The notes under the pieces: generated by a model
Database searches by the model: none
Told to the model about the DNA's origin: nothing
Seen by the model: the letters and a program-made list of their open reading frames with translations, nothing else
Translations under genes and position numbers: made by a program
Source: an uncultured Acidimicrobiales bacterium
Lineage (GTDB): Bacteria; Actinomycetota; Acidimicrobiia; Acidimicrobiales; SHLQ01
Direction: 5' to 3'
DNA length: 64,000 bases
Assembly: GCA_938038815.1 (NCBI GenBank)
Contig: CALHTF010000035.1
Span: 62,001-126,000 of the forward strand
Part shown: piece after piece, positions 59,517 to 64,000 of the stretch
Layout: the number at the start of each line of letters is the position of its first letter
How positions within the stretch are numbered: position 1 is the first letter of the stretch

Positions 59517-59546
59517 ACTGGGACGGAGCTTCGGCTCCGTCCCAGT
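59517..59546 (+). terminator. Intrinsic terminator of the Liv binding-protein gene
   Basis: A perfect 13-bp stem (59517-59529 with 59534-59546) closed by a UUCG tetraloop and followed by TTCGTTTTCG. It lies 38 bp after the stop. A smaller hairpin (GGTGGC/GCCACC, 59486-59500) precedes it. Confidence 0.8.
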
Positions 59547-59560
59547 TTCGTTTTCGTCAA

Positions 59561-59601
59561 AAAAGTAAGAACGCGGGGTCAGACCCCGCGTTCTTACTTT
59601 T
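59561..59601. repeat. 41-bp perfect palindrome (20-bp arms, 1-nt centre)
   Basis: Arms 59561-59580 and 59582-59601 are exact complements; the core reads GGGGTC-a-GACCCC and the ends AAAAGTAAG/CTTACTTTT. It lies between the Liv terminator and the end of a VOC-like gene, so it can also terminate that gene. GGGGTC/GACCCC cores are typical of REP-like mobile palindromes. Confidence 0.75.
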
Positions 59602-59603
59602 GG

Positions 59604-60224
59604 CTACCGGTGTGGCGTCATGAACGCCACGGGGGTGGAGATGCCGAGGTCTTTGGTGCGCAGGGTCGCTATGCGGCGACCCTTCTGCACGGCGTCCTTC
59701 GGGGTGCCGAGTCGTTCGCCCAGATACTCGGCGCTGGCGTCGATGTCGACGGTGTTGACCGCTAGACCCCAGAACCCGCTGATGGCCGCGCCGGGTTCGG
59801 CGGCCACTGGGCCGATGAGCTCAAGGATCACCGAGCCGGCCCAAAAGAAGGTCTGCTGGCGTTCGGTACCGCCCATCGTGAACGTCCGGGTGCGGCGAGC
59901 CTCGAGGCCCGCCTGTTCAAAAGCGGGAATGGTACGACCAAAGTCGTTGGTGGCGATCACCAAATGATCGATGGTGGTCACGCCGTTGGGATGATCGGTT
60001 TTCGGTTCGATCGGCGTGTGCGGACAGACGGCGAGGCCGTCGATCTCGCGGCGAACCCCTTCGAGTGCCCACCCGACAATCCCGCGGGGTTCGCGCTCAC
60101 CGCCAAGGCGCACGGTCACACCGTCGATCACCACCGCATCGGGGCCCGACAACACAAAACCCGCCGCCTCCCAGGAAGAAGGGTCGTCGTGCACCAGTAG
60201 CTCTAACAAAGCCCGATCGTTCAT
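59604..60224 (-). CDS. VOC-like (glyoxalase-like domain) protein
   Basis: 206 residues. After an ~80-residue N-terminal module (VHDDPSSWEAAGFVLSGPDAVVIDGVTVRL), the glyoxalase-like part begins at TTIDHLVIATNDFGRTIPAFEQAGLEARRTRTF, contains FFWAGSVILELIGPV with the ligand glutamate, and ends STPVAFMTPH. Function unknown; such proteins often isomerise or epimerise CoA- or aldehyde-type compounds. The ATG lies 8 nt after TAAGGT. Confidence 0.75.
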   Translation of the reverse strand: MNDRALLELLVHDDPSSWEAAGFVLSGPDAVVIDGVTVRLGGEREPRGIVGWALEGVRREIDGLAVCPHTPIEPKTDHPNGVTTIDHLVIATNDFGRTIPAFEQAGLEARRTRTFTMGGTERQQTFFWAGSVILELIGPVAAEPGAAISGFWGLAVNTVDIDASAEYLGERLGTPKDAVQKGRRIATLRTKDLGISTPVAFMTPHR

Positions 60225-60232
60225 AAGCCTGG

Positions 60233-60238
60233 ACCTTA
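60233..60238 (-). promoter_or_regulatory. -10 element (TAAGGT) of the VOC-like gene
   Basis: TAAGGT on the minus strand lies 8 nt before the ATG at 60224. Confidence 0.4.
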
Positions 60239-60309
60239 CGCGGTCCCACTATTTCGCGAGGAGTTGACGTGCTCGTGTGGTGCGACGGGTGAATTGAGGT
60301 GGGCGCGAG

Positions 60310-61668
60310 TTACGCGCTAGCTCGGTAGGAGCTTGCACCCGTCTGCGATTCGAGACCTGCGTCGAGAAGGTCGGTCACCAATGCGGCGACCGCGGAACGT
60401 TCAGAGCGTTGCAGGGTGACATGGGCAAACAGGCCGTGACCTCGAAGCGCATTCACGACCGACACGATTCCGTCGTCGCGCCCGACCCGGAGATTGTCGC
60501 GTTGGGCGACGTCATGGGTAAGCACAACCTTGCTGTTCTCGCCCACGCGACTCAGTGCAGTCAGCAGCACCGACCGTTCGAGGTTCTGAGCCTCGTCGAT
60601 CACGATGAAACTGTCGGTTAAGGTTCGACCTCGAATATGGGTGAGTGGAAGCACTTCGATGATTTCTCGCTCTCGCACTTCTTCGATCACTGCCGGTGAC
60701 GCAATTGCGTCGAGCGCATCGCTTACTGCGTCTCCCCACGGCGACATTTTCTCGTCGGAGTCGCCGGGCAGGTACCCCAGATCTTGGCCTCCCACCGCGA
60801 ACAACGGGCGAAAAACCAGGACCCGTCTTTGGGTCTGCTGCTCGATCACGGCGTCAAGTCCGGCGGCGATCGCCAGGATCGACTTACCCGTACCGGCACG
60901 ACCACCAAGACTGACGATCCCGATCGTCGGGTCGGCGAGCAGCTCCAGCGCGATCCGTTGCTCGCTGCTTCGACCTCGGACACCAAAGAGCTCCCGCTCA
61001 CCGTGTACCAAGCGAGCCCAACCATCACTGCTCACCCGGGCGAGCGCTGATTGCGATTCGCCCGCGTGGAGAATGATGCCGGTGTTCACCGGGTATTCGT
61101 CGTCGAGCGGAACCTCTTTGTTTTCGAAAAGTTCGTCGACGACGTCCGAGGAGACTTCCAGCGTTTCGATGCCGGTCCAGTTTGGTTCGCGTAGAACTTC
61201 GCCCCGGTAGTCGTCGGCGGGTACCTCGACCAGCGATGCTCGAAGACGCAGCGGAAGATCCTTCGACAACAGGGTTACGTTGCGACCTTCGTTGGCCAGA
61301 CCCCGCGCTACCGCCAAGATCCGCGAATCGTTCGAGCCGTCGACGAACGAATGATGCATTCCTTCGACCTCGACGTAATTGAACTCGATTCGAACGGTGC
61401 CGCCATCGTCGTTTACCGGCACGCCATCTTGCAACTGTCCGTACTCGGTCCGAAGACGCTCGAGCTCTCGCAACGTGCTCCGCGCTGCCCAGCCCAGCTC
61501 GGGATGGTTGCGCTTTTGCTCCAACTCGATCAGAACGACCAACGGTAAAACCACTTCATGGCGTCCAAACGCTCGCAGCGCCGATGGCTCGGCCAGCAGC
61601 ACAGACGTGTCGAGCACGTAGGCATTCTGCTGGGATGACGAAAGGGCGGACAATCCTTGATTTTTCAT
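60310..61668 (-). CDS. PIN-PhoH fusion protein (PhoH2-type)
   Basis: 452 residues from the ATG at 61668. The N-terminal PIN domain starts NAYVLDTSVLLAEPSAL and has further acidic residues in FVDGSNDSRILAVA and LLSKDLPLRLRA, the metal-dependent RNase site. The C-terminal PhoH ATPase has GGRAGTGKSILAIAAG (Walker A), SFIVIDEAQNLERSVLLTALSRVGENSKVVLTHDVAQRDN (Walker B and sensor). PhoH2 proteins of mycobacteria unwind and cut RNA, and are sometimes linked to toxin-antitoxin genes; none is seen here. It diverges from the site-2 protease gene. Confidence 0.9.
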   Translation of the reverse strand: MKNQGLSALSSSQQNAYVLDTSVLLAEPSALRAFGRHEVVLPLVVLIELEQKRNHPELGWAARSTLRELERLRTEYGQLQDGVPVNDDGGTVRIEFNYVEVEGMHHSFVDGSNDSRILAVARGLANEGRNVTLLSKDLPLRLRASLVEVPADDYRGEVLREPNWTGIETLEVSSDVVDELFENKEVPLDDEYPVNTGIILHAGESQSALARVSSDGWARLVHGERELFGVRGRSSEQRIALELLADPTIGIVSLGGRAGTGKSILAIAAGLDAVIEQQTQRRVLVFRPLFAVGGQDLGYLPGDSDEKMSPWGDAVSDALDAIASPAVIEEVREREIIEVLPLTHIRGRTLTDSFIVIDEAQNLERSVLLTALSRVGENSKVVLTHDVAQRDNLRVGRDDGIVSVVNALRGHGLFAHVTLQRSERSAVAALVTDLLDAGLESQTGASSYRASA

Positions 61669-61779
61669 GTTGGAATTAATTTCGACACCCAAATGGTTGA
61701 ACCTAAGAACGAATGTGCGAACGCACTTCATCCCCCTCCTCGGGCCTCGCCCTGAGGTCTATGAAAGGCACTACCTACG

Positions 61780-62634
61780 GTGCAAAACACCTTTACCCTC
61801 GGCACGCTCCGATCGATGTCGATCGGCGTTCACTGGAGCTTGCTCATCTTTGGATTCCTCGCCGCGACCTCAATCGCCAGCGAGCTCCTGCCCACGCTTG
61901 TCCCCGGCGCCTCGTCGACCGGTTACCTCGTGGTGGCGCTGCTCGGCGTGTTCGGTCTCTTCGCTTCGGTACTGGCCCACGAACTTGGCCACGCACTCGT
62001 CGCCCAACGCAACGGGGTTGAGGTCGACGGCATCACCTTGTGGCTCCTCGGCGGCGTGGCGCGCCTCAAGTCCGAGGCGCAGGACGCCCGGGCCGCTTTT
62101 GCCATCGCGGCCGCTGGCCCAGCGGTCAGCGTTGCGCTCGCCATCAGCGGCCTGGTGGCGGCCTGGGCAACAGCATCGCTCGGTGCGGCCGACCTCGTGG
62201 TGGCGCTGTTTGGTTACCTCGGCATCGTCAACGCTGGTCTGGCCCTGTTCAACCTCATCCCGGCGCTACCGCTCGACGGCGGACGCATCCTTCAGGCGTA
62301 CCTCTGGCACCGCAGCGGCGACCGGCTCGACGCCACTATCAGCGCGGCCGGCCTGGGCAAGAACATCGCCTTCTTCGGTGTTGGAATCGGTATCGTCCAG
62401 CTGCTCGCCAGCACCGGCAGCGGCCTCTGGACCATCTTGTTGTCGTTCTTTGTGATGCGAGGTGCAAGCGCCGAACGACGCCGGGCCGAACGCGAAAAGC
62501 GTCGCCTCGCCGGCCCGCAGATCCCCGACTGGTTCGACCAGTGGAAGAACAACCGCCCGGGCTCCGGCGGCCCAGGCTTGCGCATCGGCGACCCAATCCC
62601 GGTCCGCAGCCGAGAAGTCCCACGCCGCCGCTAA
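61780..62634 (+). CDS. Site-2 protease (M50 family) membrane metalloprotease
   Basis: 284 residues, GTG at 61780 (an ATG at 61816 is an alternative). HELGH (residues 67-71) is the zinc motif, and FNLIPALPLDGGRILQAYLW carries the second-site aspartate (LDGG). About six transmembrane helices; the C-terminal tail is basic and cytoplasmic. The short N-terminus (SIGVHWSLLIFGFLA) is typical of the SpoIVFB/Rip3-like branch without PDZ domains. It cleaves membrane-embedded regulators such as anti-sigma factors. Confidence 0.87.
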   Translation: MQNTFTLGTLRSMSIGVHWSLLIFGFLAATSIASELLPTLVPGASSTGYLVVALLGVFGLFASVLAHELGHALVAQRNGVEVDGITLWLLGGVARLKSEAQDARAAFAIAAAGPAVSVALAISGLVAAWATASLGAADLVVALFGYLGIVNAGLALFNLIPALPLDGGRILQAYLWHRSGDRLDATISAAGLGKNIAFFGVGIGIVQLLASTGSGLWTILLSFFVMRGASAERRRAEREKRRLAGPQIPDWFDQWKNNRPGSGGPGLRIGDPIPVRSREVPRRR

Positions 62635-62652
62635 CCCGCACACCCCACAAAT

Positions 62653-62708
62653 CCCGAACTGGGGAGCAAACGCGTACCTAGAGGTACGCGAACGCGTGCC
62701 AGTTCGGG
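62653..62708. repeat. 56-bp two-tier palindrome
   Basis: Outer arms CCCGAACTGG (62653-62662) and CCAGTTCGGG (62699-62708) enclose, after 8 bases on each side, CGCGTACCT (62671-62679) and AGGTACGCG (62682-62690) around AG. It fills the convergent gap between the site-2 protease and globin genes, so it may be a bidirectional terminator or a REP-like element. Confidence 0.75.
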
Positions 62709-63092
62709 TTAGTGGGCGTTGATCATGTGGGTTGACGCCATCTCGAAGTACTGATTGATCTCGGTCTCGAGTTCGGCTGGCAGGTCGCCCGCCTGCACGG
62801 CGGCGATCATGTGCCCCAACCAGGCGTCACGTTCGGGTTGCGCGATCACAAACGGCGCGTGACGCATGCGCAAGCGCGGGTGGCCCCGCTCCTCGCTATA
62901 GGTGGTGGGGCCGCCAAAGTACTGCTGCAAAAACCCCACCATGTGCTGGCGCGACTCGGTGAGATCGTCGGGGTACATGTGGCGGATCACCGGGTCGGTG
63001 TCGACGGCGTCGTAGAACCGGTCGATCAGCCCTTCGAACCACGGGGTTCCGCCCACCAGTTCATAGATGGTCGTGCTACGAGGCGTTTGCAC
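62709..63092 (-). CDS. glbO: Group II truncated haemoglobin (GlbO-type)
   Basis: 127 residues, GTG start. TTIYELVGGTPWFEGLIDRFYDAVDTDPVIRHMYPDDLT is the truncated-globin B-E region with Phe-Tyr in the B helix (tyrosine distal residue), and GHPRLRMRHAPFVIAQPERDAWLGHM contains the proximal histidine and the group II tryptophan (W in DAWLGHM). It binds haem and oxygen and is linked to oxidative and nitrosative stress. It starts 5 bp after the Rv2466c-like selenoprotein gene; in mycobacteria Rv2466c and glbO (Rv2470) are also close. Confidence 0.92.
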   Translation of the reverse strand: MQTPRSTTIYELVGGTPWFEGLIDRFYDAVDTDPVIRHMYPDDLTESRQHMVGFLQQYFGGPTTYSEERGHPRLRMRHAPFVIAQPERDAWLGHMIAAVQAGDLPAELETEINQYFEMASTHMINAH

Positions 63093-63097
63093 GGCCG

Positions 63098-63715
63098 TTA
63101 GGGCCGTTCGCCGAAGTCGGGGCCTTCGGTGCGGGTTCGCTTGAGCTCCCAGAACCCTTCGATGTCCATCATGGCGTCGAGCGCATCCCAGAGCTTGAGG
63201 CCATCATCGCCCGGAGGCGCCTTGGTGATAACCGGCCCGAAGTAGGCAACCCGCTGGCCTTTGGCGTTGACCTTGGCGATGATCGGCGTGCCGACATCGT
63301 CGCCGGTAAGCCCGAGGCCATCGTCCATCGACGTCTGGATCGCCGCATCGAACGACTCGTCGGTCAGGGCGTCGGCGTGCTTTGCATCGAGGCCGAGCGA
63401 CGTCAACAGCTCGGCAAGGTCGAAGTCGAGCTCCTTGTCGTGATGAATCTTGGTGCCCATGGCGAAGTACAGGTCCTGAATCGGGCCCTCGCCTTCGGCC
63501 GCCCGCACCGACTCGAGAACCCGCAACATGTTGTGGGTCTTCTCGATCGCAGCGAAGTAGTCGCTGCTCGGATCGGGCTTGTTCTTGATCAACAAGCTGA
63601 TTGGCTTCCACGTGACCTTGAGGTCGCGCTCTTCGCTGATGTTGACGACCCACCTGGCCGTCACCCAACACCACGGTCAAATAGGGTCAACCCAAAAATC
63701 AATCTCTGTAGCCAT
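63098..63715 (-). CDS. Rv2466c-like DsbA-fold oxidoreductase, candidate selenoprotein (UPWC)
   Basis: From the ATG at 63715, 205 residues are read if the in-frame TGA at 63679-63677 (codon 13) is selenocysteine: the N-terminus is then FWVDPI-U-PWCWVTARW. Mycobacterial Rv2466c (mycothiol-dependent nitroreductase, ~207 residues) has the same region with CPWC, the first Cys being the one replaced. The C-terminus GTPIIAKVN, RVAYFGPVITK and FWELKRTRTEGPDF also matches. TAGGAT lies 7 nt before the ATG, supporting this start over the internal GTG at 63664, which would remove the active site. A bSECIS-like hairpin follows the TGA. glbO is the next gene, 5 bp away. A nonsense mutation or sequencing error remains possible. 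Confidence 0.75.
63641..63679 (-). promoter_or_regulatory. Putative bacterial SECIS element overlapping the Sec codon region
   Basis: Reading the minus strand: UGA (63679-63677), seven bases, then GUUG (63669-63666) pairing with CAAC (63644-63641), a bulged G (63665), and GUGAC (63664-63660) pairing with GUCGU (63649-63645, two wobbles) around a 10-nt loop starting GG (63659-63650). The loop begins 17 nt after the UGA, within the range known for bSECIS, and has the required G at its first positions. Confidence 0.6.
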
Positions 63716-63722
63716 GCTCCGC

Positions 63723-63728
63723 ATCCTA
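63723..63728 (-). promoter_or_regulatory. -10 element (TAGGAT) of the selenoprotein gene, leaderless
   Basis: TAGGAT on the minus strand lies 7 nt before the ATG at 63715, so the message should begin at the ATG, upstream of the TGA codon. Confidence 0.55.
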
Positions 63729-63835
63729 CCTTTCTCCGCCTCCGGCTCCGGCGCTTCGCTATGTCCCGCTGCCTGTGCCCCTCATCCTGCGCTGGCGCTC
63801 CGGACTTTAACCCGCTTTCCGTCAGTTCTCTCGGG

Positions 63836-64000
63836 TCAGCTCAACGTTACGGGTAGGTGCTTGAGGCTGTTGTTGAGATTGCTGCGGAGCCGCTTTGGTT
63901 CGCCGACCAACTCGATGTTCTCGAACCGATTGAACAACTCGTCGAAGAACACCCGGCCTTCGAGGCGAGCGAGGTGGGCACCCAAACAGAAGTGATTGCC
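63836..64000 (-). CDS. Cytochrome P450, C-terminal fragment (truncated by the window end)
   Basis: The last 54 codons of a minus-strand gene: [14 protein letters not shown] is the haem-binding loop with the cysteine thiolate ligand, followed by [23 protein letters not shown] and the typical end LKHLPVTLS. The rest lies beyond the window. Bacterial P450s are soluble monooxygenases fed by ferredoxins; the substrate cannot be inferred from this piece. Confidence 0.85.
   Translation of the reverse strand, partial: GNHFCLGAHLARLEGRVFFDELFNRFENIELVGEPKRLRSNLNNSLKHLPVTLS

Noticed and set aside
63098-63664. Shorter Rv2466c-like gene starting at GTG 63664
   Set aside because: It would begin after the redox motif, lacking the active site, and has no promoter or ribosome-binding site. 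The ATG at 63715 has a well-spaced -10 element.

Overview
The window comes from a high-GC, gene-dense bacterial chromosome. Its gene content points to an actinobacterium, most likely class Acidimicrobiia; this is inference from gene content, not a phylogeny. Supporting markers are a homologue of the mycothiol-dependent nitroreductase Rv2466c next to a GlbO-type truncated haemoglobin, an Rv2326c/Rv2325c-like ECF transporter, LLM flavin oxidoreductases, a PIN-PhoH protein, and many promoters that imply leaderless mRNAs. There is no rRNA, tRNA, CRISPR array, insertion sequence or prophage. Genes abut or overlap by a few bases, and several convergent pairs share a CTAG as both stop codons.

Layout. 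1-8 kb: a truncated sugar dehydrogenase/RTX protein, a SurE-like lipoprotein, a pair of dynamin-like GTPases, two small unknown proteins and an orphan BMP-type binding lipoprotein. 8-16 kb: an Lrp regulator, a secreted glycosidase-like protein, HrpB helicase, and a TetR-controlled divergent cluster (START-like protein plus molybdopterin oxidoreductase against tetR plus lipoprotein) around a 33-bp operator. 16-30 kb: an ECF transporter with its S component fused to two ATPases, lipases, a nitroreductase, a flippase-like protein, a PLP decarboxylase, an LLM oxidoreductase, a cupredoxin lipoprotein and two glycosyltransferases. 30-43 kb: a small protein beside an array of four 11-bp direct repeats, a binding lipoprotein, a PAS/GAF protein with a degenerate GGDEF and a near-intact EAL domain, SerB, a second LLM enzyme and a giant Lhr helicase. 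43-54 kb: TetR, rhomboid, a tandem CoA transferase, PlsC, a membrane-tethered RNase Sa-like nuclease with its barstar, an ABC-F ATPase and an amidohydrolase/thioesterase pair. 54-60 kb: a complete branched-chain amino acid (Liv-type) ABC transporter. 60-64 kb: PIN-PhoH, a site-2 protease, GlbO, the Rv2466c homologue and the end of a cytochrome P450.

The standout is the Rv2466c homologue at 63098-63715. Its frame opens with an ATG seven bases after a TAGGAT -10 element, but carries an in-frame TGA exactly where the family has the first cysteine of its CPWC redox motif. A bSECIS-like hairpin follows directly, so the gene probably encodes a UPWC selenoprotein of 205 residues (the mycobacterial protein has about 207). 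Other points of interest are the 11-bp repeat array, four intergenic palindromic repeats of different sequence, and the RNase/barstar pair.

Most transcription units that can be judged show TANNNT 6-8 bases before the start codon (20 examples). This was used to correct several starts.
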